DNA from: Hungateiclostridiaceae bacterium UBA1305
Lineage (GTDB): Bacteria > Bacillota > Clostridia > Acetivibrionales > DTU013
Assembly (NCBI GenBank): GCA_002307275.1
Contig: DBTX01000030.1
Coordinates: 3,462-26,048 of the forward strand
Length of the DNA stretch: 22,587 nt
Direction of reading: 5' to 3'
The position numbers were made by a program, and so were the translations under genes. The notes under the pieces were generated by a model, which was not told the origin of the DNA, did no database searches, and saw only the letters and a program-made list of their open reading frames with translations. Shown here piece by piece: positions 1 to 7,959 of this stretch; the stretch's first letter is position 1, and each line of letters begins with the position of its first letter.

Positions 1-263
1 CAGCAAATATTACGGTTACAAATAATAGCGGAAAGTCTGACACTGTGTATGTATCAAGTCTTGTGGAAGGGGATATTGTAAAGGTTTATAATGCCGAATC
101 CAACGGCAGTCTGTTAGGCAGTGCAACTGTAGCCGAAGATTATACTACGGTTACAATCAAGATTACACAGTTGGGTACGACGACCGGCACAATTTATATA
201 TCCGTTACTAGCACCGGAGCCTATGAGAGTGACAGGACTGCAGTAAGTTACAGTGCGGAGTAA
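1..263 (+). CDS. C-terminal fragment of a surface-type protein with a beta-sandwich repeat (5' end outside window)
   Basis: The reading frame is open from base 3 to a TAA at 261-263, giving 86 visible residues and no start. The fragment is rich in Thr, Ser, Val and Gly with alternating hydrophobic residues, for example ITVTNNSGKSDTVYVSSL followed by GDIVKVYN and IYISVTSTG. This is the look of a single Ig-like or bacterial surface repeat domain, of the kind stacked in extracellular or S-layer-associated clostridial proteins. It ends about 10 residues after the domain, so there is no C-terminal anchor or SLH domain in view. It has no evident link to flagella and is followed by a 315-base non-coding gap, so it is probably a separate transcription unit. 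Family assignment is tentative; the rest of the protein lies upstream. Confidence 0.7.
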   Translation, partial: ANITVTNNSGKSDTVYVSSLVEGDIVKVYNAESNGSLLGSATVAEDYTTVTIKITQLGTTTGTIYISVTSTGAYESDRTAVSYSAE

Positions 264-414
264 TACACAAAGTTCTGGCAGGGATTAACGGAAAATTCAT
301 TGGAACAAATATGGAATACTGACATTTGATAGTATATTTCGACTATATTTACTATTATAAAAAAATAAATGCCACAATATATTGTCAGAATGCAAATAAA
401 ACTACATTATGTTG

Positions 415-443
415 TTGTATTTGTCATATCATTGTGTTAAAAT
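415..443 (+). promoter_or_regulatory. Candidate sigma-A promoter for the flagellar operon
   Basis: TTGTAT at 415-420 and TAAAAT at 438-443 are separated by 17 bases, close to the TTGACA-17-TATAAT consensus. A TG lies just upstream of the -10 element. Transcription would begin near base 450 and leave a leader of about 130 bases before flgB. The region is AT-rich, so chance matches are common; this is the best of several possibilities and has not been verified. Confidence 0.45.
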
Positions 444-518
444 CAAATTAGTAATATGGAATATTATGTATATGTTAAGAATTGCTCTAAACTTTACATA
501 AAGGATATTAGGGTGTTA

Positions 519-525
519 TGTCGAA
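519..525 (+). promoter_or_regulatory. Possible Spo0A box (TGTCGAA) upstream of flgB
   Basis: TGTCGAA at 519-525 is an exact match to the 0A-box core recognised by Spo0A. A near match, AGTCGAA, lies on the - strand around 339-345, and both continue as ATA. The site is 54 bases upstream of the flgB start and downstream of the candidate promoter, so binding there would be expected to repress. GTCGAAAT at 520-527 also resembles a sigma-D -10 element (GCCGATAA), an alternative reading, but the only TAAA nearby (499-502) is 17 bases away rather than 15. Confidence 0.3.
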
Positions 526-578
526 ATAGATATAAGTAGTTTTGAACTTTGAGTATGTGAGAAAGGATGGCAGGCTGT

Positions 579-989
579 ATGTTGGACAAGCTGACAAGCA
601 GTTTGAACTTAAGAGAAAAGGCACTTGATGCGGCATGGACCCGCAATGAAGTAATAGCCCAGAATATTGCAAACGTAGATACTCCAGGCTATAAGGCAAA
701 AACTGTCCGGTTTGAGGAATATCTGGAGGATGCGCTCAACAAGGATGACTTCAAGGGGAATACGACGGACAGCAGGCATATAGAGATAGGCGGCGGTAAT
801 CTTGACAAAGCAAGTGCCAAGGTGACGACGGAAAACAGCAACCTCAGCACAAGACTGGATGGGAACAATGTCGATGTTGAAAGTGAAATGGCTTCACTGG
901 CAAAGAACGATATCAGATACAATGTGATTACGCAAAGCTTAAACAACGGTCTTGCCAGGCTTATGACGGCAATAAGGGAAGGGAAGTAA
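579..989 (+). CDS. flgB: Flagellar basal-body rod protein FlgB
   Basis: FlgB is a proximal rod subunit that sits on the FliE/MS-ring junction outside the cytoplasmic membrane. The protein has 136 residues, normal for the family. It carries the rod-protein signature near the N-terminus, AQNIANVDTPGYKAKTVRFE, and an amphipathic C-terminal helix (RYNVITQSLNNGLARLMTAI) typical of axial proteins. I chose ATG 579 because AAAGGA at 562-567 then lies 11 bases upstream. The in-frame ATG at 567 would put the Shine-Dalgarno directly against the start. It is the first gene of the operon, with flgC six bases downstream. Confidence 0.93.
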   Translation: MLDKLTSSLNLREKALDAAWTRNEVIAQNIANVDTPGYKAKTVRFEEYLEDALNKDDFKGNTTDSRHIEIGGGNLDKASAKVTTENSNLSTRLDGNNVDVESEMASLAKNDIRYNVITQSLNNGLARLMTAIREGK

Positions 990-995
990 TGAACT

Positions 996-1433
996 ATGGG
1001 CTATTTCGGAGCGCTTGATATCGGAGCCTCGGCTCTAACTGCACAAAGACTGCGAATGGATACCATCTCCCAGAATATCGCAAATGCGAATACTACCCGC
1101 ACGGAGGATGGTACGCCCTATAGAAGGAAAGAGGTCATATTCGAGGAAAAATCGGGTACCCAGTTTTCCGAGTATCTGACAGATAGCAGCAAAGAACTTA
1201 TCGGCAGCGGTGTAAAGGTCTCGAAAATCGTAGAGGACAGCAGTCCCTTTAAAAGGGTGTATGATCCGGGAAATCCCGATGCTGATACAGATGGGTATGT
1301 TCAGATGCCTAATGTTGACATCATAACTGAAATGGTTAACATGATATCTGCAACGCGGGCCTATGAAGCGAATGTAACTTCGATCAATACAACAAAGAGT
1401 ATGGCTATGAAAGCTTTGGAAATCGGCAAATAG
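996..1433 (+). CDS. flgC: Flagellar basal-body rod protein FlgC
   Basis: FlgC is the second proximal rod component, assembled with FlgB. The 145-residue length matches the family. The N-terminus shows the axial-protein pattern (ALTAQRLRMDTISQNIANAN). The C-terminus has the paired helix MPNVDIITEMVNMISATRAYEANV, where NVD and TRAYEAN are characteristic of rod and hook proteins. ATG 996 follows flgB by six bases, with GGAAGGGAAG at the flgB end acting as ribosome binding site, so the two are probably translationally linked. Confidence 0.95.
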   Translation: MGYFGALDIGASALTAQRLRMDTISQNIANANTTRTEDGTPYRRKEVIFEEKSGTQFSEYLTDSSKELIGSGVKVSKIVEDSSPFKRVYDPGNPDADTDGYVQMPNVDIITEMVNMISATRAYEANVTSINTTKSMAMKALEIGK

Positions 1434-1499
1434 TTTGTAGCTTTTTAATCATAGAAAAAAGTTTGAATCAATTCAGAAGATAAAGAGGGGGTATAAGAT

Positions 1500-1814
1500 A
1501 TGGCCCTTGACCAAATAGGGACGGTTGGTTCACTGGCTCCATCGAAATCCTTGTTTGAGACAATAGAAAAACAGGATACGGCTAACAATGGAGAGATACC
1601 TTTTTCAGACTACCTGAACCAGGCCTTAAACAACACAAACAGCCTGTTGCTGGACGCTGACAAGCTTGCTGATGAGTTCGCCGCCGGTAAAACAGATAAT
1701 ATTCACCAGGTGACGATTGCTGCAGAAAAGGCGGATATCGCGTTACAGTTTACAATGCAGATCAGAACCAAGATTCTTGATGCATATTCGGAAATAATGC
1801 GAATGTCGATTTAA
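1500..1814 (+). CDS. fliE: Flagellar hook-basal body protein FliE
   Basis: FliE links the MS ring and export gate to the rod and is the first protein exported. The 104-residue product has a variable N-terminal half and the conserved C-terminal helices (HQVTIAAEKADIALQFTMQI then RTKILDAYSEIMRMSI), which are diagnostic. AGAGGGGG around 1483-1490 precedes ATG 1500 at a suitable distance. It sits between flgC and fliF, the standard position. Confidence 0.95.
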   Translation: MALDQIGTVGSLAPSKSLFETIEKQDTANNGEIPFSDYLNQALNNTNSLLLDADKLADEFAAGKTDNIHQVTIAAEKADIALQFTMQIRTKILDAYSEIMRMSI

Positions 1815-1861
1815 CATGGACCTTATACATATGAAGAAAATTGTTACAGGGTGGTGAGACT

Positions 1862-3448
1862 ATGCCTGACGTAATCAAAAAATATCTTGATCAAATAAAA
1901 GAGTTCTGGGGCAGCCTTGAAAAATCCCAAAAAACACGTCTTTACATAACCTCCGGAATCGTTGCGGTTGCCATAATAATAAGTATTGTTGTGCTTACCA
2001 AACCAAACCGTATAGTGCTGGTCTCAAATACCGACCAGAAACAGATTGGTGAAATGGTCACAGTACTCACTGACAATGGTATCTGGAATGAAGCACAGAA
2101 CAACGGTACCAGCATCGTCATTGACTCCAAAAACAACAACAACGCACAGGTTTTGCTTGCACAGGCCGGTTATCCGAAGGACGGAATGACCTTTGATGAC
2201 GCAATCTCAAAAATAGGCATAACTACAACGGAGAGCGACAAGAAACACATTTGGAAGGCGCAGCAGGTTTCTGACCTGGAAACAAAAATTAAATTGCTTG
2301 ATAATATCGATAATGCTGCAGTGACGCTCGCTACGCCGGAATCCTCCATTTTCATTGAAGAGGGTCAGACGCAGCCCAGACCGACAGCCTATGTCATGGT
2401 TGAACCAAACCAAAAGCTTACTGCCGCGCAGGTGGAAGGCATTGTGATGCTTGTCTCAAGAAGCGTTGAAAATCTCGACCCGAAGGACATTACAGTTGCA
2501 GATAACAACAGCAACATCCTCAATACGAACAACTCCGATGATTCGATAAGTGCTGTGAACAGCCAGGAAGATCTGAGACGCCAGCGTGAGAGTGAACTGG
2601 AGCAGAAAGTCCTGGATTATTTCAGTGTGGGACAGTATGACAATTTTGACACATTGAGGGTCGTTGCAAATGCAATATTGGACTTCGATAAGGACAAATC
2701 ACAGATCAAATCACTCACAAATCCGCAGGGCATGGATGCCGGAGCAGTCATCAGCAGCAAATCCACCGAGGAAACCATCAAGAACGGTACCGCCTCGGGA
2801 GAACCCGGAGTGGACACCAATCCAGGTACGACGAACAATCCTTCCTATCAGGTAGGCACCGATGGAAATTCCGATTATTCCAATAAGTCGGCTGAAACGA
2901 ACTTAGGTTACGACGAAAAATTGCAGAATACGGAAAAAGCGGTAGGAAAACTGATACCTGCGGAATCTGGGCTTGCGATTTCACTCTGGTACGGTAAAAA
3001 AGTCACAGATGATACGAAAATCTCCGACACCTTCATCACCGATTTAAAAACAGCTGCAAGCATGGCAACGGGTGTGCCGGTCAAAAACATATCTGTAAAC
3101 AAGATGAAGATGGCTCAGCCCGAGGTTGTGCAAATACCTCTTAATGACAAGATCAAACAGCTCATTGCTGATTATGGCTTCTTCGCCCTGATGCTGATGT
3201 TGATTATAGGGCTTCTTATTGTTGGGATGCCGCGTAGAAAGAAGGAGCAGGAGGAAGTATTGCAGCCGGCAATGGCTGGTGGCGGAGGACCAAAATTCAT
3301 TGTTCCGGATCAGGAAGACCCACTTCCGGAAATAGAAATGGAAGAAAGATCTGAAATCAAGAAGCAAATTGACAAGTTTGTAAAGCAGAAACCGGATGCA
3401 GTTGCGCAGCTTTTGAGAAACTGGCTTTCCGACGAATGGGATGGTTAA
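1862..3448 (+). CDS. fliF: Flagellar MS-ring protein FliF
   Basis: FliF oligomerises in the cytoplasmic membrane into the MS ring, the foundation of the basal body, and houses the export gate. The 528-residue protein has a first transmembrane helix at about residues 27-46 (YITSGIVAVAIIISIVVL), periplasmic ring-building regions, a low-complexity Gly/Ser/Asn-rich segment around residues 300-345, and a second helix at about 439-457. The cytoplasmic tail ends in VAQLLRNWLSDEW, the FliG-binding segment. ATG 1862 is preferred because AGGGTGGTGAG at 1848-1858 sits just upstream; a TTG at 1841 would add seven residues but has no good ribosome binding site. Confidence 0.96.
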   Translation: MPDVIKKYLDQIKEFWGSLEKSQKTRLYITSGIVAVAIIISIVVLTKPNRIVLVSNTDQKQIGEMVTVLTDNGIWNEAQNNGTSIVIDSKNNNNAQVLLAQAGYPKDGMTFDDAISKIGITTTESDKKHIWKAQQVSDLETKIKLLDNIDNAAVTLATPESSIFIEEGQTQPRPTAYVMVEPNQKLTAAQVEGIVMLVSRSVENLDPKDITVADNNSNILNTNNSDDSISAVNSQEDLRRQRESELEQKVLDYFSVGQYDNFDTLRVVANAILDFDKDKSQIKSLTNPQGMDAGAVISSKSTEETIKNGTASGEPGVDTNPGTTNNPSYQVGTDGNSDYSNKSAETNLGYDEKLQNTEKAVGKLIPAESGLAISLWYGKKVTDDTKISDTFITDLKTAASMATGVPVKNISVNKMKMAQPEVVQIPLNDKIKQLIADYGFFALMLMLIIGLLIVGMPRRKKEQEEVLQPAMAGGGGPKFIVPDQEDPLPEIEMEERSEIKKQIDKFVKQKPDAVAQLLRNWLSDEWDG

Positions 3449-3483
3449 CGCTTACAATACCTTACTAGGAAAGGCTAACAAAT

Positions 3484-4506
3484 ATGGCGAGGTCATCAGC
3501 TGTAAAATCAGAACGTTCCGGCCGTGAAAAGGCTGCAATGCTGTTAATTTCCATAGGACCTGAAAAATCTGCGGAAATTTTCAAGCATTTGAAGGAAGAG
3601 GAGATTGAACAACTCACTCTTGAAATTGCGAATATCAGAACTGTATCTCCTGAGGATAAGGAAAAGGTAATGGAGGAATTCTACCAGATATGCCTTGCTC
3701 AGGAGTATATCGCAGAGGGTGGTATCGGATATGCCAAGGAGATATTGGAAAAAGCGCTTGGCACACAGAAAGCCCTTGATGTGATTAATAAACTGACTGT
3801 TTCATTACAGGTCAGACCTTTTGAGTTTGTCAGAAAAGCTGACCCGTCTCAGCTCCTGAACTTCATACAGAAGGAACATCCGCAGACAATAGCACTGATA
3901 TTGGCATACCTCAAACCACAGCAGGCATCCGTTGTTCTGGCAGCACTGCCGCAGGACAAGCAGGCTGATGTTGCAAGACGTATCGCAACAATGGACAGGA
4001 CCTCCCCTGAAGTTATCAAGGAGGTTGAAAGAATACTTGAGAAGAACCTGTCATCTCTGGTTACAGAGGATTTCACAGCAGCCGGCGGTGTACAGGCGAT
4101 CGTCAACATTCTCAATACTGTGGACAGAGGTACGGAAAAATATATCATGGAAACACTGGAAATCGAGGATACGGACCTTGCGGAAGAAATCAGAAAGAGG
4201 ATGTTCGTATTTGAAGATATCCTTACATTGGATAATCGTTCCATACAGAGATTCCTCAGAGATGTGGAAAACAACCAGCTGGCTATCGCTCTCAAGGGAG
4301 CTACGGAAGAAGTGCAGAAGACCATATTTGGCAATATGTCAAAGCGTCTGTCCGAAATGATCAGGGAAGATATCGAATTTATGGGTCCTGTCAGGCTGAA
4401 GGATGTTGAAGAGTCACAGCAGAAGATTGTCAATATTATCAGAAAACTCGAAGATGCTGGTGAAATCGTCATTTCCAGAGGCGGAGGAGATGAAATCATT
4501 GTATAA
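3484..4506 (+). CDS. fliG: Flagellar motor switch protein FliG
   Basis: FliG is the rotor protein on the cytoplasmic face of the MS ring; it contacts MotA to generate torque and FliM to switch direction. At 340 residues it has the full three-domain build: an N-terminal FliF-binding domain, a middle domain with the EHPQ motif (131-134), a GGV hinge region, and a C-terminal torque domain at about 225-330 containing FVFEDILTLDNRSIQRFLRD with the conserved charged residues. AGGAAAGG lies upstream of ATG 3484. Its end overlaps the proposed fliH start by eight bases. Confidence 0.97.
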   Translation: MARSSAVKSERSGREKAAMLLISIGPEKSAEIFKHLKEEEIEQLTLEIANIRTVSPEDKEKVMEEFYQICLAQEYIAEGGIGYAKEILEKALGTQKALDVINKLTVSLQVRPFEFVRKADPSQLLNFIQKEHPQTIALILAYLKPQQASVVLAALPQDKQADVARRIATMDRTSPEVIKEVERILEKNLSSLVTEDFTAAGGVQAIVNILNTVDRGTEKYIMETLEIEDTDLAEEIRKRMFVFEDILTLDNRSIQRFLRDVENNQLAIALKGATEEVQKTIFGNMSKRLSEMIREDIEFMGPVRLKDVEESQQKIVNIIRKLEDAGEIVISRGGGDEIIV

Positions 4507-5263
4507 CAAGATTGTAAAAAACAGCCAGATTACATATGGGGCACCTTTCCAGATCAGAATTCCTCTGAGACTGCAGAACGTTTCCCAGTATAATGATTCC
4601 GAAGATGAAATCCCGGAAAATACCGATGAGGTTGGTGTAATGTCCCTCAGCCCTGAAGAACTGCTTGAAAAGGCACACAGCGAATGTGAACTGATCATAA
4701 AAGAAGCTGGTTTTGAAGCTAAAAGGCTGCTTGAACAAGCCGGGAAAGAAGCTGAGAAAAACGCTGAAAATACATTGGAGGAAGCCTGGCAGAAGGGTTA
4801 TGGAGAAGGTATGGAAGCCGCACGCCAGCAAAACGAATCAATACTGGCCAAAGCTGAAGAAATACGACTGATTGCATCCGAGGAGCATGATAGTATCATG
4901 GCCGGTATGGAGGCTGAGATCGTGGAACTTGTACTTGAGGTCGCACGAAAGGTTGTAGCCTGCGAAGTTTCAAGCAATGGAAATATCATAATGCAGCTTG
5001 TAAAAGAAGCATTGCATAACTGTTCCGTTAAAAATGGAGCAGTTCTAAGAGTCTCCCCTGAGGATTTCGAAAATCTGAACGGGAACATGGAAGAATTGCT
5101 TTCAACGGCTGAAGGCGCAGACGGTCTCGAAATAAAGAAGGATAGTACCCTCAGTCAGGGAGACTGTATTGTTGCAACTACTTTCGGAAGCGTAGACGCG
5201 GGTGTGGAAACCAAACTGGATAAAATCGGGGAAGCCTTCAGAGAACAGCTGAAAGGCAGATGA
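4499..5263 (+). CDS. fliH: Flagellar assembly protein FliH (TTG start)
   Basis: FliH is the stator-like regulator of the export ATPase FliI and docks it to the export gate and C ring. The product has 254 residues: a short N-terminal segment (YNKIVKNSQITYG), an Ala/Glu/Lys-rich coiled coil at about residues 50-140, and a C-terminal FliH/HrpE-type domain (VELVLEVARKVVACEV, then SPEDFENL). The start is inferred. GGAGGAG at 4483-4489 is nine bases from TTG 4499, ideal spacing, but directly abuts the in-frame ATG 4490. The TTG start overlaps the fliG stop, suggesting translational coupling. Confidence 0.9.
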   Translation: MYNKIVKNSQITYGAPFQIRIPLRLQNVSQYNDSEDEIPENTDEVGVMSLSPEELLEKAHSECELIIKEAGFEAKRLLEQAGKEAEKNAENTLEEAWQKGYGEGMEAARQQNESILAKAEEIRLIASEEHDSIMAGMEAEIVELVLEVARKVVACEVSSNGNIIMQLVKEALHNCSVKNGAVLRVSPEDFENLNGNMEELLSTAEGADGLEIKKDSTLSQGDCIVATTFGSVDAGVETKLDKIGEAFREQLKGR

Positions 5264-5267
5264 AAAT

Positions 5268-6581
5268 ATGCACATAGACCTTCAGAAATACCGCAGCATA
5301 CTTGAAAAATCGGATTTTATAAAGTATTCCGGGAAGGTATCGAAGGTTGTTGGCCTTACTATAGAATCGGACGGCCCGGAGGTCGACATAGGAGAACTTT
5401 GCATGCTTCATGCATCCAGGGGGAAGTGTGTCATAAATGCTGAGGTTGTCGGCTTTAAGGATAACAAGGTTCTTTTGATGCCGCTTGGTGAAATGACAGG
5501 AGTAGGCCCGGGAAATCTGGTTGTCGCCTCGGATTCAGTATTAAAAATAGGCGTGTGTAAAAATTTGAAAGGGCGTGTTCTTGACGGCCTTGGCTTTCCG
5601 ATCGACAATCTGGAACCGATCAAATCCGAATTATATTATCCAATCAATAACCAACCTCCGCATCCATTGAACAGAAAAAGGATTACAGAGCCGCTGTCGC
5701 TTGGTATTAAAGCGATAGATGGCCTTTTGACCGTGGGTAAGGGGCAGCGCATCGGTATATTTGCCGGCAGCGGCGTTGGGAAAAGCACCCTGATGGGTAT
5801 GATAGCCCGAAACACGAAAGCGGATGTGAATGTGATAGCACTGATCGGAGAACGTGGCAGGGAAGTACGCGAATTCATCGAGAAGGATCTTAAGGAAGAA
5901 GGCCTTTCACGTTCGGTGGTAGTTGTCGCGACATCGGATCAGCCTGCTCTGGTAAGGCTCAAAGGTGCTCTTGTCGCGACAGCAATAGCTGAATATTTCA
6001 GGGATCAGGGCAAGGATGTCCTGCTGCTGATGGATTCGTTGACGAGGTTTGCCATGGCCCAGAGGGAAATCGGTCTCGCAATAGGAGAACCTCCCGTTTC
6101 ACGCGGTTATACGCCCTCGGTCTTCGGGGTCATGCCAAAACTTCTGGAACGTGCCGGTAATTCGAGCAAAGGTTCAATAACCGGACTTTATACCGTCCTT
6201 GTCGATGGTGACGACATGACAGAACCTGTGACCGATACGGCAAGGGGAATACTTGACGGACATATCGTACTTTCGAGGTCGCTGGCCAATAGAAATCAAT
6301 ATCCGGCAATTGATGTACTCTCAAGTGTTAGCCGTGTCATGCCTGATATCATTTCAACAGAGCACAAAAAGGCAGCAGCTGAGTTAAAGAGGGCACTTGC
6401 AATTTACAGGGATGCCGAAGATCTGATTAATATCGGAGCTTATGTCAAGGGCAGCAACAGTAAAATCGACCATGCAATAAGCCTTATTGATGGGATAACA
6501 GGTTTCATTCAACAATCCACCGAAGATCGGTTTACCTTTGAAGAAGTGCTCAAAAAACTCAATAATGTGTTTGAAAGGTGA
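5268..6581 (+). CDS. fliI: Flagellum-specific ATPase FliI
   Basis: FliI is the F1-beta-like ATPase of the flagellar type III export system and hydrolyses ATP with FliH and FliJ at the base of the gate. The 437-residue length is typical. The Walker A motif GSGVGKST is at residues 167-174. GERGREVREFIE is at about 194-205, with the catalytic Glu in that region. The Walker B strand VLLLMDSLTRFA is at about 251-262. The N-terminal beta-barrel domain and the C-terminal helical domain are both complete. It starts four bases after fliH, with only a modest AAAGG at 5252-5256 as ribosome binding site, so coupling to fliH is likely. Confidence 0.97.
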   Translation: MHIDLQKYRSILEKSDFIKYSGKVSKVVGLTIESDGPEVDIGELCMLHASRGKCVINAEVVGFKDNKVLLMPLGEMTGVGPGNLVVASDSVLKIGVCKNLKGRVLDGLGFPIDNLEPIKSELYYPINNQPPHPLNRKRITEPLSLGIKAIDGLLTVGKGQRIGIFAGSGVGKSTLMGMIARNTKADVNVIALIGERGREVREFIEKDLKEEGLSRSVVVVATSDQPALVRLKGALVATAIAEYFRDQGKDVLLLMDSLTRFAMAQREIGLAIGEPPVSRGYTPSVFGVMPKLLERAGNSSKGSITGLYTVLVDGDDMTEPVTDTARGILDGHIVLSRSLANRNQYPAIDVLSSVSRVMPDIISTEHKKAAAELKRALAIYRDAEDLINIGAYVKGSNSKIDHAISLIDGITGFIQQSTEDRFTFEEVLKKLNNVFER

Positions 6582-6594
6582 GCAGGGTGAATGA

Positions 6595-7053
6595 ATGGCA
6601 ACGTTCAGTTTTAAGCTTCAGCCTGTATTAAATGTCAGGATCCAGCAGGAAGATAATCTTAAGAATGAACTTGGGAAAGCCATGCAAAATCTGGAAACTG
6701 AGAAATTTCAGTTACAGCTGCTTGAAAATGCATTAAGAGATCTTGTGAAGGAGTTCAACGAAAAAACAAAAAAAACCACAATCCATTCCCTGATAGAATT
6801 TAACGAATACCTGTCTCTTCTCAATTCTAAAATCAAGCATCAAAAAGAAAATGTAAATATTGCCGCTCAAAATGTCGATAAAGTAAGAGAAGAACTAGTA
6901 AAGGCAGTTAAAGAAAGGCAGATTCTTGACAAGTACAGGGAAAAGAAACTGGAAGAATATACTTTGGAACAAAAACGGCTTGAACAGCGAACGAATGATG
7001 AAATTGTCTCTTACAAACACAGAAATAGTAATGCAGAAAGTGATGAAATGTAG
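6595..7053 (+). CDS. fliJ: Flagellar export protein FliJ
   Basis: FliJ is the central-stalk-like coiled coil that sits in the FliI hexamer and contacts FlhA; it also escorts chaperones. The 152-residue product is almost entirely helical and highly charged. The start FSFKLQPVLNVRIQQED is the recognisable FliJ N-terminus, followed by long heptad-like Lys/Glu/Leu segments to the end. It lies 13 bases after fliI. Similarity within this family is low, so the assignment rests on the N-terminus, the coiled coil and its position. Confidence 0.92.
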   Translation: MATFSFKLQPVLNVRIQQEDNLKNELGKAMQNLETEKFQLQLLENALRDLVKEFNEKTKKTTIHSLIEFNEYLSLLNSKIKHQKENVNIAAQNVDKVREELVKAVKERQILDKYREKKLEEYTLEQKRLEQRTNDEIVSYKHRNSNAESDEM

Positions 7054-7084
7054 GGATATATTAAAGTAATTCAGGAGATTCAGG

Positions 7085-7906
7085 ATGGCAAAAAGCGGCG
7101 AGGCTGCAACTAAAGCAGAAAACCCTAAAGTACAGGATAGCAGAAAGAACGGAAGAGGCATCCTATTTACTCTTCTAACGTTTCTGACAGTAATTGTCAT
7201 ACTAGCTGCTGTATTCGGAGGGGTTTTTTATTATGTCATACATAATAATGTAAACGGACTCACTGACAGATATCGTTCAAATATACAGAACATTCCTCTG
7301 GCCAGGCTGACACTGCCAAAAGTTGCAGATCCGCTTGATCCGAAGAATATGACAGCGGATGAGATCAAAAAGAAATATATTGAATTAAGAAACGATAACA
7401 CGGTGCTTCAGAAGCAATTAGCCGATATGAATACGAAATTGAGTGACGCACAAAAGTTTAAGACTGATTATGATAACCTGAAGCTGGAGTCCGATAAACA
7501 GCTGCAGGATGTGAAGGACCGTCAGGCAGCGATGGATCAGAAAGACCTGGAACTCAAGGATTTAAAAAAGACGCTTGATGAACTGAAAGCAGCAGGAGAC
7601 AAGGAAGCTTTCAAGACCTATTTCGAGTCGATCGACCCTGAAAATGCAAAGCTCATTTACGCAGAAGTAGCAAAGGAACTGCAGACCGACGCGAATACCG
7701 AAAAATTTGCGCAGATATATGCAGCAATGGATGCCTCAGCTGCTTCCCAGATATTTGAGCAACTTGGAGCTTCCAAAATTGACATGATCGCGCAAACACT
7801 TCAGGCAATGAACAAGGAAAACACTTCGGCAATACTGGCTGCCATGACCCCTGCATTCGCAGCGAAGTTAACAGAAAAACTGGCTGCGCTTTATAAGGGG
7901 GATTAA
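7085..7906 (+). CDS. motE: MotE/YlxF-like membrane protein with MgtE-N-type domain
   Basis: The 273-residue protein has a short basic N-terminus, one transmembrane helix at about residues 25-52 (LLTFLTVIVILAAVFGGVFY), a coiled coil from about 95 to 165, and a C-terminal Ala-rich helical repeat region (EKFAQIYAAMDASAASQIF and similar). That tail resembles the MgtE intracellular N domain. This is the build of B. subtilis YlxF and of MotE proteins, which in some bacteria help the stator protein MotC fold. Its exact job in clostridia is not established. The position between fliJ and fliK matches ylxF. CAGGAG upstream of ATG 7085 is a good ribosome binding site. Confidence 0.82.
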   Translation: MAKSGEAATKAENPKVQDSRKNGRGILFTLLTFLTVIVILAAVFGGVFYYVIHNNVNGLTDRYRSNIQNIPLARLTLPKVADPLDPKNMTADEIKKKYIELRNDNTVLQKQLADMNTKLSDAQKFKTDYDNLKLESDKQLQDVKDRQAAMDQKDLELKDLKKTLDELKAAGDKEAFKTYFESIDPENAKLIYAEVAKELQTDANTEKFAQIYAAMDASAASQIFEQLGASKIDMIAQTLQAMNKENTSAILAAMTPAFAAKLTEKLAALYKGD

Positions 7907-7959
7907 CGAATCTTTTTTGCATGACAGATAACAAAAAGATATTGAAAGGAGGTGAAAAA

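Larger units (their letters stand above)
264..578 (+). other. AT-rich non-coding control region before flgB
   Basis: This 315-base stretch has no credible gene on either strand. It is markedly more AT-rich than the coding sequence around it. It holds a plausible sigma-A promoter (415-443), two sequences resembling Spo0A boxes (about 336-345 on the - strand and 519-525 on the + strand), and the flgB ribosome binding site. I see no intrinsic terminator for the upstream gene and no c-di-GMP riboswitch core. It is the obvious place for the main promoter of the flagellar operon. Confidence 0.7.

Noticed and set aside
264..578. c-di-GMP (GEMM) riboswitch before flgB, as in C. difficile
   Set aside because: I looked for the conserved GEMM core and tetraloop-receptor pattern and saw neither; the leader is AT-rich with no matching paired elements.
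508..699. Small antisense reading frame at the flgB start
   Set aside because: It overlaps the flgB coding region and its control site, and no domain or ribosome binding site supports it.
1841..1861. Upstream TTG start for fliF
   Set aside because: It would place the start inside the region that best serves as the ribosome binding site for ATG 1862.
3849..4499. Long antisense reading frame opposite fliG
   Set aside because: It lies entirely within a clear fliG gene, has Ser/Ile/Cys-rich non-family composition and is explained by the codon use of the + strand gene.
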